64,000 nt of DNA, from contig NW_024045133.1 in NCBI RefSeq assembly GCF_012273895.1, forward strand, positions 124,001 to 188,000, read 5' to 3'. This DNA is from Zerene cesonia. Taxonomy: Eukaryota > Arthropoda > Insecta > Lepidoptera > Pieridae. Under the pieces are notes generated by a model, which had not been told where the DNA came from, searched no databases, and saw nothing but the letters and a program-made list of their open reading frames with translations. Numbering within the stretch: position 1 is the stretch's first letter; each line of letters opens with the position of its first letter. The position numbers and the translations under genes were made by a program. Below, in pieces: positions 27,848-39,619 of the stretch.

Positions 27848-30800
27848 TCATGACTTGATTTTGTCACCAAATTCTTTATTTTCGTACTTATCTGATTCCT
27901 CACTTATACTAGTCGCTACAGATATTTCTGTGACTGTCTCTTGCGATTTTTCCTCGCCGAAATATATAGCTACGTCGTTATCAACGTCATCCAATTTTTG
28001 TACATTTTCAACGCCCGGAGGTGGGACAATAATTTCGTGTCGGATGGAGTTGTCAGTTCGTAAATCACATTCTTTCGTATGTTTGTGCTTATCACTGGAA
28101 ACTTGAACGTCCTTATTCGAGCTTTGCACTTCTAGGTCTTTGCTTTTCGTCCTATCAATTGGCTCGTAGCCAGCTGGGAGGTCTAGGCCCTCTAGACTTG
28201 AAAAGCTAGGTTGGTAATTCGTGTTTTGATTTATAATTTGGTAGTGCTGGGTCTGCGTGTTTTGTTTTTGGCCAGGGTGCGGTTGTTCGATGGCTTGTAG
28301 AATGCTCTGTAGAAGACCTTCGGAGAGCAGTTGTTCGTGTGGAATCGTTGGGGAATTCGATTTCCCCTTTCCATCAGCTGAGGATTGGATCTGTACTGAA
28401 TAAGTGGCGAGATTATTTGGCGCATTCGATTCCACGATCTGGTTCCCTTGGTTTATATTCTGGCTCGTGGAAACAATTTTTTGCTGCAACAATTTCGTCT
28501 CTTCACTCAAATTTCTTATTTGTTCAGATGTTTGGTAAATCTGATCAGCTAGCTGTAGGGAGTTCTGCTTGTATGCGTTTTTGGATCCGTCTTTAAGTGA
28601 TTTTCCTTTTTGGACACTGGATCTTACTGTTTTCTCGCTTTCTATCTGATTGCTTGGTAGGATAGTTTGTACTAAAGTGTGAGAAGCTGACGATAAGTCT
28701 TTTGAGTTGTATGACACCGATTCACTTCCAGGGACGGGGGTGTTGAAACTATTCTGAGGAGATATTAATGTCTGTTGATTCTTTTGGAAAGCGGAGCCTA
28801 AAGAACTCAAGCTAGCGACGTAGCTAGCTGCTAATTCGGATGGTATTTTCTCGCCTAACCTCGCTGCTTTTAGAATTGCTTCATGGTACGGACAATGTTT
28901 GAGGATCGCTGCAGCTTCTAAGTTGCTTAGATTTGCTAATATCGTTCCATCGAGACTAGCTGTTACAGCGTTATTGCTAGATCCAGAGGCTGTGTGGTCA
29001 GCGACAGTTAGGAGAGGTGCTGCGTATGAATCTATTGGTGATCCATACAAGTTGCTAGGTTGTTGCTGTTGGAAGTTTATGGGAGTCCCAGCATGAGGTA
29101 AGCTGTATAAATTGGACGGCTCAATAGATAGGGCTAGGTTGCCAACGCCGTGATTTCCCGTCTGCTGGTTTATGTCTTTCACTTCTCGCACCGGCGGTGG
29201 TAAGTATGCAGGGCCAGTTTTCACGTGATCAATGCCGTGGTGGTCTTTATGTTGAGATACCTGTCCTATCTGCTGGATGAGTCCTTCTGGTACGGATTCA
29301 CGGAATTTGATTGGATGCCTTGGTCCGTTGCTGACGGTATGCAATGAGTGGCCACCGCCTGATACAGATCCGTATGGGATTGGTAGATTGGCTGGTAGTG
29401 GACGTGGTGGTCCGTACTGATTACTAGGCGTGCCGTATACCCCAGAAGGTGGAAGGAGACCTTTGGCACCTTGTTGTCTTATTGATACTGGGAAACTAAT
29501 AGGTTCTGGAGGCGGTCCATACGCATTAATTGGTTTCTGATTCTGTATGGATGATTGTATGAATGTTAAATCGGCATGCGGGTTACTGTTTTCGGTGTAA
29601 TGCGCTTCGAATACTGTCTTGGATTGATCGATGTGGTTCGAATCTCCGCCAACGATGGCGTTTAAGTCGATATTCGCTAATGCATCTTGATGTACAGTCG
29701 AGTAGCCTGAGGATATTTGCGCTCCGGAGAATTGCGATTGTTCATTGAAGTTGGGGAGAGAATGAGCGTCAAGGTTAAGTAGTTCTGGGCTTGGAGGCGG
29801 TGGCGGTGGTGGTCCATACTGGTCCAAACTTTCTATGTGTCCTTGTACGTTATGAATGGTGTGAATATCCACGTTTTCCACCAAGGGTTTAGACACCCCA
29901 GGGATAGGTTTCCAGCCATCATAGAGAACGTGCGGAGGTGTTGGTGGAGCTGGAATGCCTGGGTGAGGTGGTCTGGGGTTGGGGTCCGGCTGAGGTGGTC
30001 CATAGTGTCCAATGCTGCCGAAATCTTGGACAACGATTTGATCATTTGGTCCAATAGGACCTAGAGGTAAGCCAGGTGGTCCGTAAGAATCAGTTGGAAT
30101 TGGGAAATTTGGTTTTAAATTAGATGGCAGGTTTGGGAATGGTGTGCCATAGATTGGTGCCGGCAGGTTTGAATTGAAATCCAAGTTTGAACCAAAGTTT
30201 GTGCCAATTGACGTTTCAACAGTACTGAAGGTAGATCCTACATTAGCGCCGATGCCTATTGTCCCGAAATTTGAAGGCAAATCAGGTACTTGTATATTCT
30301 GGAAGTTTAGTGGTGCTCCGTAGCTTATTTTAGGCGGGCCGTAAATGGGTTTAGGCGGGCCGTACACAGGTTTCGGAACTCCATACACAGGTTTAGGATG
30401 ACTCAATTTGGGTGGCTTGAATGGGACACCGTAGCTTGGTTTTGGAAGAACTTGCTTCGGTGGTCCATAGATCTTCTTGGGTGGTCCGTAGATAGGTTTT
30501 GGAGGGCCGTATGAGTTCTTTGGTGGGTGGAATTTAGGTGGGCCATAGATGGGTTTGGGTTTGCCGAGTGGGGGAGGGGGGCCTTCATAGTTCTGACTCG
30601 GGAACACCACAGGGGACGGTGGGCCGTACGCGCCTGGCGGTGTGTCTATGAATAGCGTTTCAGGCACTCCGTAGACGGGCGCGGGTAGAGATGAGTCTGG
30701 AACTGTTAAATAAAGGTATGTAAGGATATGAAATTTACTATATTTTTAACTAGCTATACCCGCGGCGTCACTCGCGAGGTACCCGGGTAAAAAATAGCCA

Positions 30801-33800
30801 ATATGCTAATCCAGACCTAAATCTGTCTCTACACCAATGAATTCATACTTAAAAACTTTCACGTTTATAATATTAGTAGAATGAAATATAGACGCTAAAG
30901 ATGTGAAAATTATTCGCAGTCAGGTCTAAAATATCATCGAGCTGAAATGTGCCTGAAATTACATCGATTTATTAAAATACTAGCTTATGCTCGCGGCTTT
31001 GTACGCGTTACATTCAGAGAAGTTTAATAGATGTAATTATACATATAAACCTTCCTCTTGAGTAACTCTATTTACAAAAAAACCCCCATTAAAATCCGTT
31101 GCGTAGTTTTAAAGATTTAAGCACACATACATACAGACGCGGAAAGCGATTTTGCTTTATACTATGTGTGGTTAATAAATAGATAAAATTATAGATAATT
31201 TTTTAATTAATTAACGAATATCGATTAGATCTTCCCTTCATATTTTACAAAACAAAAAGCAGTGGTGGCTCAGTGGTCAGAACCTCGGACTTAAAATCGA
31301 TAAGTCGGGGTTCGAGACCGGGCGAGCGTGCAGGAAATAACTGATAAAAATTTATTTTTCAATTTACCTGTACATGTGGATAACATCACCACTGCTTAAA
31401 ACGGTGAAGAAGAAAACATCGTGAGGAAACCGGCATGTCCAAGAATCAAAAGTTCGCCGACATGTGACATCTGCCCACGCTTGGCCAGCGTGGTGGATTA
31501 TGGCCTGAATGGGCTTTTATGATGATAAACATACTAACCACTATTGATAATGTCCCGTGGGGGGCCGTAAGCGTCCGGGGGGAGGGGTTCGCCATACGAA
31601 TTGGAGAGAACGGAGTCGCGCTTCTGCGCTTGGGGACCTGTGAAACGTTTGAAGTCAAACTCAAACATTTATTTATCCAATAACACTTCTTATAGAAGCA
31701 CTACTACGTCATAACACAGTTATAACATTTACCACCGGTTCGGAAGGCAGATTCTACAGAGTACAGCACAACAAACTCTGTAGTTGCTCTTTTAAAATGT
31801 CAATTTTTGTTTTTTTTAACACTTGTATAGTTGTTTTCGAGACAGAGATTTTAAGACAGACTCGTTATATATAGGGTTCGATTCCCGGTGGGGACGTACA
31901 AAAATATAAAATGCCTGGCAGGATACAGAAGGCTGATCGCCTACTTGTCCATAAAGCAAAACGATCAAGAAAACGGATGTATATCATCCGCCCCATACCC
32001 CACTAGAGGACACGAGACTTCACAAGTATATTATTTCCAACCTTTAAAAAAAGTTTTTTGTATGTTTATTTTTACTTTTATATTTTTACTGGGTGAACCG
32101 ATTCTTATGATTCTCAGTCAGTTGGAAGTTCTGACGACACAAGTCAGAAAACAATCGAATTAAAAACCCTTTTTTGAAGTCGGCTAAAAAACGTTGTATC
32201 AAAACAACATAAAAGAAAACATGAATTTATAATGAAAGTTATATGAATTTAAACGAAGATATATAAAAAAGGAAATCGGTTCATTTAGATTAAAAATGAT
32301 GAACGATTAACTAGCTCATCACTAATTTACCAGGTTGAGACGCCTCCGCCACCAGATCCTGTGCATCATCCTTGGAGACCAGGCCGGGTGGAGAGTCCTC
32401 TGCTAGCGCGGCGGCCAGCCACAGCACGACCAACTGGAAATAAATGACAACTTAGCTTCAGTTTCAAGTCAATCTAATCACATTCTTATTACGACCAAGT
32501 TAATATTAAACAGAATCATTTTCTTAACATACTGATTATCACAATGAATGAACACACACACAATCCTACTAATATCATAAATGCGAAAGTTTGTAAGGAT
32601 GTGTGTGTGTTTGTTGCTCTTTCACGCAAAAACTACTGAACCTATTGCGTTGAAATTTGATACGTAGACAGCTGGACAACTGGAATAACATATAGGCAAC
32701 TTTTTATCCCGATATTCCTCCGGGATACGGACTTCGTCGTTTTCGTCGTTTCAGCCATGGGACGTCCACTGCTGGACAAAGGCCTCCCTCAAGGATTTCC
32801 ACCTAGATCGGTCACTGGCGNNNNNNNNNNNNNNNNNNNNNNNNNNNNNNNNNNNNNNNNNNNNNNNNNNNNNNNNNNNNNNNNNNNNNNNNNNNNNNNN
32901 NNNNNNNNNNNNNNNNNNNNNNNNNNNNNNNNNNNNNNNNNNNNNNNNNNNNNNNNNNNNNNNNNNNNNNNNNNNNNNNNNNNNNNNNNNNNNNNNNNNN
33001 NNNNNNNNNNNNNNNNNNNNNNNNNNNNNNNNNNNNNNNNNNNNNNNNNNNNNNNNNNNNNNNNNNNNNNNNNNNNNNNNNNNNNNNNNNNNNNNNNNNN
33101 NNNNNNNNNNNNNNNNNNNNNNNNNNNNNNNNNNNNNNNNNNNNNNNNNNNNNNNNNNNNNNNNNNNNNNNNNNNNNNNNNNNNNNNNNNNNNNNNNNNN
33201 NNNNNNNNNNNNNNNNNNNNNNNNNNNNNNNNNNNNNNNNNNNNNNNNNNNNNNNNNNNNNNNNNNNNNNNNNNNNNNNNNNNNNNNNNNNNNNNNNNNN
33301 NNNNNNNNNNNNNNNNNNNNNNNNNNNNNNNNNNNNNNNNNNNNNNNNNNNNNNNNNNNNNNNNNNNNNNNNNNNNNNNNNNNNNNNNNNNNNNNNNNNN
33401 NNNNNNNNNNNNNNNNNNNNNNNNNNNNNNNNNNNNNNNNNNNNNNNNNNNNNNNNNNNNNNNNNNNNNNNNNNNNNNNNNNNNNNNNNNNNNNNNNNNN
33501 NNNNNNNNNNNNNNNNNNNNNNNNNNNNNNNNNNNNNNNNNNNNNNNNNNNNNNNNNNNNNNNNNNNNNNNNNNNNNNNNNNNNNNNNNNNNNNNNNNNN
33601 NNNNNNNNNNNNNNNNNNNNNNNNNNNNNNNNNNNNNNNNNNNNNNNNNNNNNNNNNNNNNNNNNNNNNNNNNNNNNNNNNNNNNNNNNNNNNNNNNNNN
33701 NNNNNNNNNNNNNNNNNNNNNNNNNNNNNNNNNNNNNNNNNNNNNNNNNNNNNNNNNNNNNNNNNNNNNNNNNNNNNNNNNNNNNNNNNNNNNNNNNNNN

Positions 33801-36229
33801 NNNNNNNNNNNNNNNNNNNNATCCCTTAGTCGCCTCTTACGACACCCACGGGAGGAAATGGGGAGGTACTATTCTTAAACCGGCACCCCACGGTCAATAC
33901 GGACTTACGCGGGTGAAACCGCGGGGCGCAGCTAGTATTATAAAAGAAAGGCGAATGAAAAAGTTAATTGTTTTAACTAGTTACGATCCACTGTATACAT
34001 GTCACTCTCATCTGTTGGCTTCCGAGTGAAGCGCTAGTGATGTGCTTCTTTGTAGTTTTTATTTTTATCGATAGAAATATTATAAATCGATTAACACATG
34101 AATTTTCAAGTGTAAATTTACATCCGTTTAATGAATTAATATAGTAAAAAAGTGCTAAACACACGCTTTTATAATTGAATTAACGAAATTGTAACAAGTA
34201 AATATAATTGTTAAATCCCGCCGATCCTAATCAGGATAATAAGATAAACTCATGAAACTACTGTATTGTCACCGATCCGCGATAAGTGTACAGAGTTTGA
34301 GTTCAATCTGTCCGTATTTATAGTGAGCTGACATCAAGTCTAAAGGAGTCTGTTTACAAACATATAACGAAAAACAATTTGATACGATCAAAAACCTTTG
34401 CATACTTAAAACAAAAATTTTATAATTAAAAGATAATATAAATTAGATTTAATACAGAACTAAATGAAACGCATAAATTGAAAGTACAGTGGTTAACTCG
34501 TGAGTGTAGAACCTAGGGGTCGTGGATTCAATTCCCGGTGGGGACGCATAAAAAAAATGTCTCGGTCTGGCAGGACACAGAAGGCTGATCACCTACTTGT
34601 CCATAAAGAAAATCGATCAGTGAAACAGATGTATATCATCTGCCCCATACCCCACTAGGGGACACGGGACTTCACTTTTTTACTAGAAAATAATGGACGA
34701 ATATAATCATTATATTTGTATACGTGAAAGTTTGTTAGGATGGATGTTTGTAACTCTTGCACGGACAAACAGCTAATCGAATCAGCATGACATTTTGTAC
34801 AGAGATAGATTGTAGTGTGGCTTTTTATGTAGACAGCACGCGAGTGAAACCGCGCGCTCCAGCTAGTCACTATCGGCTGCCATAAAAAGTACAAGTATAT
34901 CGACAAATCCCACCACTATTTCCCAGCTTATTAGCTCGCATTGTTTCATTATTCACGGGCCAGCAGTTTTCAATAATTACCATATGTTCCCACAGTTTTT
35001 ATTCTTGTGGGAAGTGAGGAAGTGTGTTGGTTTGTTTTTCTGTGCATTCTAAGGTTGAGGTCAAGATTAGCTAGCGTTACATCCGGCGTTGCTCGCGTTC
35101 TAACAAGGAAATTGTGTATTTAAAAGCTTTTATGGGTTATCCTTGTTTTACTTATGTTCACTGTTTTAGTAGTTACTTATAAACAATTCATGATTTAAAT
35201 TCTATAAACTATAATCTTTCTAAATTTATGGATTTATTTAATTAATGCAAAAATATTTATGAATTCGACCAAATGGTTCCTGAGATTAGCGCGATCAAAC
35301 AAAAAAACTCTTCCGGCGTCACACACGACGTTTTCGAAATTTTTTTATTTTATAATTTAAATCATGCAATATCTGGATGTAAAATTACTCGAACGTGATA
35401 TTCGGATTATGAGAAAAAACTGTCTAGACGTATAAATTTTATATTTTAAACTGGCGGTCCTCCCCGGCTTCGCCCGTGGTACATATATAGCATATAGCCT
35501 TCCTCAATAAATGGGCTATTTAACACTGAATAAATTTTTAACCTGTATGTAGTTCCTGAGATTTGCGCGTTCAAACAAACAAACCCTTCAGCTTTACAAT
35601 ATTTGGTATAAATAATAACAGACTAGGCTTCCACTCGCGGCTTCACCCGCGTTGCCAAAGATCAAGGTAATCAAATAAATGAATAATAAAATTTCTTTAT
35701 TTGTTTCAAAAATTTTTTACAAACACGGGTTCTCTCGCATAGTCGCCGCTTCCGTGAGATTTCCGGGATAGAACTATCTCTTTATCAAATTTCATACAAA
35801 TCGGAGAGACAAACAGACAGACAGACTTACTGGTATATGATAAATGTTAAAACTGTGTTGTGACTATTCAAAAGTGCTATTGAATGAATTGAATAACGAA
35901 ATGCGAAGTAAACTCAAACTCAAATATTTATTCATTCAACTAGACTTCCTATAGAAGTTATAATTAAAATTAGCTAGCACGGTAGGCGGTCTATCAGCCT
36001 CATGACATACTAGCGTTCCGCCCCGGTTTCCCTCGTACAAGTATACTGTATATCCTGTAGCACTCAGAGATCACGTACATATACAACAGTGAAAGAATTT
36101 TAAAATCGGTCTCATAGTTCCTGAGATAAGCTCGTTCATACAAACAAACTTTTCAGCGTTTATTTTGTTTTAATAATGTAGATCTATGTTTTAAATCAGC
36201 TGAATAATTGATGACTTACCGCCCGCCAT
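27848..36229 (-). CDS. Secreted Pro/Gly/Tyr-rich protein with YGPP motifs
   Basis: Firm exons: 32433-32331, 31637-31539 and 30702-27848, phases matching, 1018 codons. Exon 32433-32331 begins LVVLWLAAALAEDSPPG, the end of a signal peptide. YGPP occurs 13 times, mostly in the first 430 residues of the last exon as (K/S)xYGPPK units (VYGPPKPIYGPPK), with SYGAP and YGVP variants. The second half is Gln/Ser/Asn-rich and hydrophilic, with one denser block (HCPYHEAILKAARLGEKIPS) and a second Cys near the C-terminus (TKECDL). The composition recalls cuticle, eggshell and resilin-type matrix proteins; I do not recognise the family. Start: a small exon with ATGGCGGGCG (36229-36220) has good splice sites, but joins in frame only through a weak acceptor 17 bases upstream of the obvious one, giving MAGVVIYFQLVVLWLAAALA. 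Otherwise the start codon lies elsewhere. Confidence 0.8.
30750..30885 (-). repeat. Helitron-like repeat, reverse
   Basis: Starts ctagctatacccgcggcgtc and ends cacgtttataatattagtag. It lies in the intron before the last exon of the YGPP gene. Confidence 0.6.
30985..31172 (-). repeat. 'cgcggcttcgcacgcg' family copy, reverse
   Basis: ctagcttatgctcgcggctt, taaaccttcctcttgagtaa, ttttaaagatttaagcacac and gattttgctttatactatgt occur in order. Confidence 0.75.
31257..31525 (+). mobile_element. tRNA-derived SINE, 3'-truncated
   Basis: A-box TGGCTCAGTGG (31265) and B-box GGGGTTCGAGACC are both present. The end is replaced by 'gggcttttatgatgataaac'. Confidence 0.8.
31655..31790 (-). repeat. LINE 3' UTR piece (tttgagtttga family)
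   Basis: Matches 45945-46150: caaactcaaacatttattta, then cttcttatagaagcac. Confidence 0.65.
31870..32195 (+). repeat. tRNA-like SINE joined to 'caaccgacttc' family piece
   Basis: 31870-32035 carries ggttcgattcccggtgggga (B-box-like) and ccccataccccactagagga, shared with 34485-34680. 32040-32195 has actgggtgaaccgattctta and the terminus tttttgaagtcggctaaaaa. Confidence 0.6.
32564..33935 (+). mobile_element. Lep1-type Helitron interrupted by another insertion
   Basis: Left part 32564-32734 starts TCCTACTAAT; right part 33897-33935 ends with the GCGGGTGAAACCGC hairpin and CTAG. The copy is otherwise complete and lies in the first intron of the YGPP gene. Confidence 0.85.
32735..33896. mobile_element. 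Insertion inside Lep1, retroelement-like, with 1000-N gap
   Basis: Flanked by ATACGGACTT at 32725-32734 and 33897-33906. Left end has gggacgtccactgctggaca; right end has cttagtcgcctcttacgaca. These look like lepidopteran non-LTR element ends. N fill 32821-33820. Confidence 0.7.
34155..34375 (-). repeat. 'tagactcgattttgacccac' family, reverse
   Basis: cgccgatcctaatcaggata, ctgtattgtcaccgatccgc and gagttcaatctgtccgta occur in order. Confidence 0.75.
34485..34680 (+). mobile_element. tRNA-like SINE (ttcccggtggggac family)
   Basis: B-box-like GGATTCAATTCC near 34524, then ggctgatcacctacttgtcc and ataccccactaggggacacg. A fragment recurs at 51635-51700. Confidence 0.6.
34715..34870 (+). repeat. 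Helitron-like repeat ending CTAGT
   Basis: acgtgaaagtttgttaggat start and gcgagtgaaaccgcgcgctc end, with a potential GCG...CGC hairpin before CTAG. Confidence 0.6.
35451..35612 (-). repeat. 'cttcgcccgtggtac' Helitron-like repeat, reverse
   Basis: Close to the 16501 copy: ggcggtcctccccggcttcg, then ttcctcaataaatgggctat. Confidence 0.75.
35905..36180 (-). repeat. LINE 3' UTR piece followed by diverged Helitron-like repeat
   Basis: 35905-36000 repeats caaactcaaatatttattca and the agacttcctatagaag block. 36008-36180 is a diverged 'actagcggtccgccccgg' copy. Confidence 0.55.
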
Positions 36230-36434
36230 TTTAAAAACTGAAACAAAAAATAACACATGATTAATATGATAATTAAATACATAACTAAAGAAAAGTTTAC
36301 AGAACTAAATTCTTGCGAAATATAAATGGTAAATAACGCCTTTTGCTTATTTAATGTCGTTTAGTTTTTTCTTTCTTTTGTTTTTTTATAAGCAATAAAG
36401 AATGTCATTTGATTTCATTTCATTTCAATGGTAA

Positions 36435-36967
36435 TCCTACTAATACTATAAATGCAAAAGTTTGTAAGGATGTGTGTGTGTGTTTGTTGCTCTTTCACGC
36501 TAAAACTAATAAACGGATTGCAATGACATTCGGTACGTAGACAGCTGGACAACTGGAATAACATATAGGCAACTTAGAAATTTTGAAAGAATAGAAAAAA
36601 TTTGATCACGAGGCAGGATTCGAACCTGCGTATCTTGCCTAACCGTAGCAACGCCTAGCCTCTCGGCCACCCGATCTCAATAGATGGCGTGGGGTGCCCC
36701 TTAGGCACATGAAACCGAAAGAATAGAAGAAATTTGATTACTGTGGCAGGATCACGGGTGGCCGAGAGGCTAGGCGTTGCTACGGTTAGGCAAGATACGC
36801 AGGTTCGAATCCTGCCTCGTGATCAAATTTTTTCTATTCTTTCAAAATTTCTAATTTATAAAGCATTTCAATGCTATAAAACTAAAAATTAAAATATAGG
36901 CAACTTTTCACCCCGATATTCCTACGGGATACGGACTTACGCGGGTGAAACCGCGGGGCGCAGCTAG
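36435..36967 (+). mobile_element. Lep1-type Helitron containing a nested SINE dimer
   Basis: It starts TCCTACTAATACTATAAATG and ends gcagCTAG, with the terminal hairpin at about 36940-36953. A 318-bp insertion interrupts it at 36576-36893. Confidence 0.9.
36576..36893 (+). mobile_element. Inverted dimer of a tRNA-Ser-like SINE
   Basis: Flanked by 13-bp duplications ATATAGGCAACTT (36563-36575, 36894-36906). Arms 36576-36673 and 36755-36852 are perfect reverse complements over 98 bp. Each arm holds a tRNA-like unit with A-box TGGCCGAGAGG and B-box GGTTCGAATCC. The 81-bp spacer holds a piece of a third, diverged unit. It is not a functional tRNA gene as far as I can see, because the anticodon arm and acceptor stem do not close convincingly. 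Confidence 0.85.
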
Positions 36968-37399
36968 TAAATAAACGTACTAATAAATACAATTACATGC
37001 TAAATTTACACCAACATCCGTGTACTCCAAAAATGGTGTATCCACACAACTCTACAGTCTATACTTCATAACCTATGACGTAAGCGTGACCGGTCGCGGC
37101 GCATTCCTGCAGGGAAAGTGATGGCAGGTGACGCGAAAGCTTGCCGCGGAAGTTGAAATAACTAGCTGGTGCGCGGATTCAATTGTTAAGTAGCTCTAAA
37201 AAGCTTGATGTCTCTAACCTCTCAAGTATCTTCAGATAAAAAATCATATCAATAGCCCCGTTGTGTCGTGAAACGAAAAATAAGCACATTTTCGTATGGG
37301 TTTTAGCCAGATCTGCTAATCGGTTTATGACAAACGGGTAAACAAAAATGTGTTCAATCTAGCAGGTTGTTTATTTATACACACTTGCATTAGATTCAC

Positions 37400-37620
37400 C
37401 TGTATGTTTGTATGTAACCTCCTTTAGACTCGATTTGACTCTCTATAAACGGACAGATCTAATTCAAACAACACTTATCAAGGATCGGTGACAATACAAT
37501 AATTTCATTTGATGTTATTTCATCAATCTGTTAATGAGTTTATCTCATTACCCTGATTGGGATCGCAAGGGTTAAATATTTTCCTTACATGTACTCTGTA
37601 TAAGAGCAATAAACTGTTTT
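37400..37620 (+). repeat. 'tagactcgattttgacccac' family, forward
   Basis: ctcctttagactcgatttga, ggatcggtgacaatacaata and tactctgtataagagc. Confidence 0.75.
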
Positions 37621-38129
37621 TTGAAGTGAAAACTTCTTTAGGCGCGTTGAGTGTTTTGGTAGAGGGTAAAATCCTCGGTTCGCGTCACCGACATGCTGAT
37701 GATAATACTATATCTATAGCTATGGAGAGGCAGACTAGCGCACGCGCAGTAGCAACATGAATTCATTGAAATTCGTGTAAATATAAATACTATGTATAAT
37801 TAAGATACATAATTGTATATTAATTATTTTTTCAACCACTTTGTATTTATATTTTGTTCATGATTTGTTTAACCCATCATATGTTACTAATAAATAAAAC
37901 ATAAAAAAATTCATATAATTTTTGCATATAGTTTTAATTACTCTCAACATAATAGTTTCGTTTTCACTTCTATCGCCAGTCGCACGACTGCTACTGTTTT
38001 TTTATTTAAATATAAACTTTATCTCATAGCCCCTATAGACGTGCAAACCAGCTATATAACCTACCTAGATTCTATAATCATTGCAGCTATAGTGACGAAG
38101 AAAATTAAAGTTTTTTTTTAAGCTGTTCG

Positions 38130-38300
38130 TCTGTACAAACACACAGACAGAGAGCCTCAGGGAGAACTATGCCAGTTCTACCTGAGGTTTTCGGTATCCC
38201 TCACAGGCTGCTAAGTTTCGTGGAGGAGCTGGGATGGTGTCATCTCCCCTCCCTTTTCTTTTCACGCAAAATAGGCGCCCCACGTCGAGTCGCGGAAGAG
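38130..38300 (+). repeat. Unclassified interspersed repeat (cagttctacctgaggttttc)
   Basis: GC-richer segment from acacacagacagagagcctc to gcggaagagtgcccg. It looks repeat-like and has no open frame of note. Confidence 0.4.
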
Positions 38301-38314
38301 TGCCCGTAAACCTA

Positions 38315-38397
38315 TCCTACTAATATTATAAATGCGAAAGTTTGTAAGGATGTGTGTGTGTACGAACTTACGCGGGTGAAACCGCAGAGCGCAGCTA
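38315..38397 (+). mobile_element. Minimal 83-bp Lep1 Helitron
   Basis: It keeps the 5' end (TCCTACTAATATTATAAATG ... gtgtgtgtg) joined directly to the 3' end (cgaacttacgcgggtgaaac ... gcagCTAG). All of the middle is deleted. Confidence 0.85.
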
Positions 38398-38454
38398 GTA
38401 TTAGTATATGTGTGAACTAACATCAGCTTTCAGTTTCAGGGAGACAAACGTAGG

Positions 38455-38755
38455 TCATCATCATCAGCCTATATATATTCCCACTGCTGGGACACAGGCT
38501 TCCTATGAAGGCTCAGGCCATAATCCACCACGCTGACCAAGTGCGGGTTGGCAGATGTCACATGTCGTCGAAGTTTTTGATTCTTAGACATGCCGGTTGC
38601 CTCACGATGTTATCCTTCACCGTTTCGAGCAGTGGTGTGTCATCCACATGAACAGGTAAATTGAAAAATCAATTTATTTCCTGCACGCTCGCCCGGTCTC
38701 GAACCCCCGACTTATCCAATTAAGTCCGAGGACCATTGAGCCACCAATGCTAAAC
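38455..38755 (-). mobile_element. tRNA-derived SINE, near full length, reverse
   Basis: (ATC)n tail at 38457, then tatattcccactgctgggac, with B-box region at about 38690-38710 and the A-box region near 38740. Confidence 0.8.
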
Positions 38756-38954
38756 AAACGTGGATAATTCTTTTAAAATATCACCTGATACTGGCCCAAA
38801 CCCCTGGGCTTCTTCTATCAATAGAAAACTGAGAAAACCGGTTAGCTTTCTCCCGATCGGGGTCATGAAGTGACATATGGACTTCCGTAATAGACTACAC
38901 GCTTCCCGCGATTTCGTCTCGATTGCTTGTATCCTTACTTTGAAAGATATGCGG

Positions 38955-39118
38955 TATAGCGGTCTGCCCCGGCTTCGCCCGTGGTACAAGATAGCATATA
39001 GAATTCCTCAATAAATGGGCTATCTAACTCTGTAAGAATTTTTCAAATCGGACCAGTAGTTCCTGAGATTAGCGCGTTCAACCAAACTAACTCTTCAGCT
39101 TTATTTTATTTAGTATTG
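38955..39118 (-). repeat. 'cttcgcccgtggtac' Helitron-like repeat, reverse
   Basis: gcggtctgccccggcttcgc, ggaccagtagttcctgagat and cttcagctttattttattta. Confidence 0.75.
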
Positions 39119-39619
39119 ATTTTGTAACAGTGTGTCTCTTTCGATCTTGTCGTTTTGAAGTCGTGTGAGAAAGAGATGGAAAATAATTAAAGAACGTTAT
39201 ATCAAGCTTTTCAATACGGTTATCATGATGCAGGTGTTTCTATATTGAATCTTCTTGAATCAATGCAAACTCCACCTGAACATTATGTCGATTCGAAAGC
39301 GCTAGAAGTCTAAATAAATAAACGAATCTTTGAGTTCGAATCTAAGCATACATAGGGACAGACAGCGAAACGCGAGTTGTAGTGAAGGTGTACCTATGAC
39401 CACACAAACAGATATTTTAAACGGATGCAGTGGCGGTAAAATCGGGAAATAAAAGTCATTACAGCAGCTCACTTAAAGAGTCAGAACGTCTTATGCAATA
39501 GTAGGTCAAAAACGTTTGTCATATTAAAAGCATTCACGGTGCTATGAATGATTCTTTTCAACGAAAAAGACACCATGGGGGGGGACCTCTCTAGGTTTAA
39601 AAATTACAACCTATCCTAT

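Noticed and set aside
27792..30064. Plus-strand frames opposite the YGPP exon
   Set aside because: They are shadows of a long low-complexity coding exon and have no splice or motif support.
36605..36833. Possible tRNA-Ser genes (A-box TGGCCGAGAGG, B-box GGTTCGAATCC) in both orientations
   Set aside because: No convincing acceptor or anticodon stem closes around the boxes, the unit has a SINE-like tail, it lies between target-site duplications, and a decayed copy sits at 7826.
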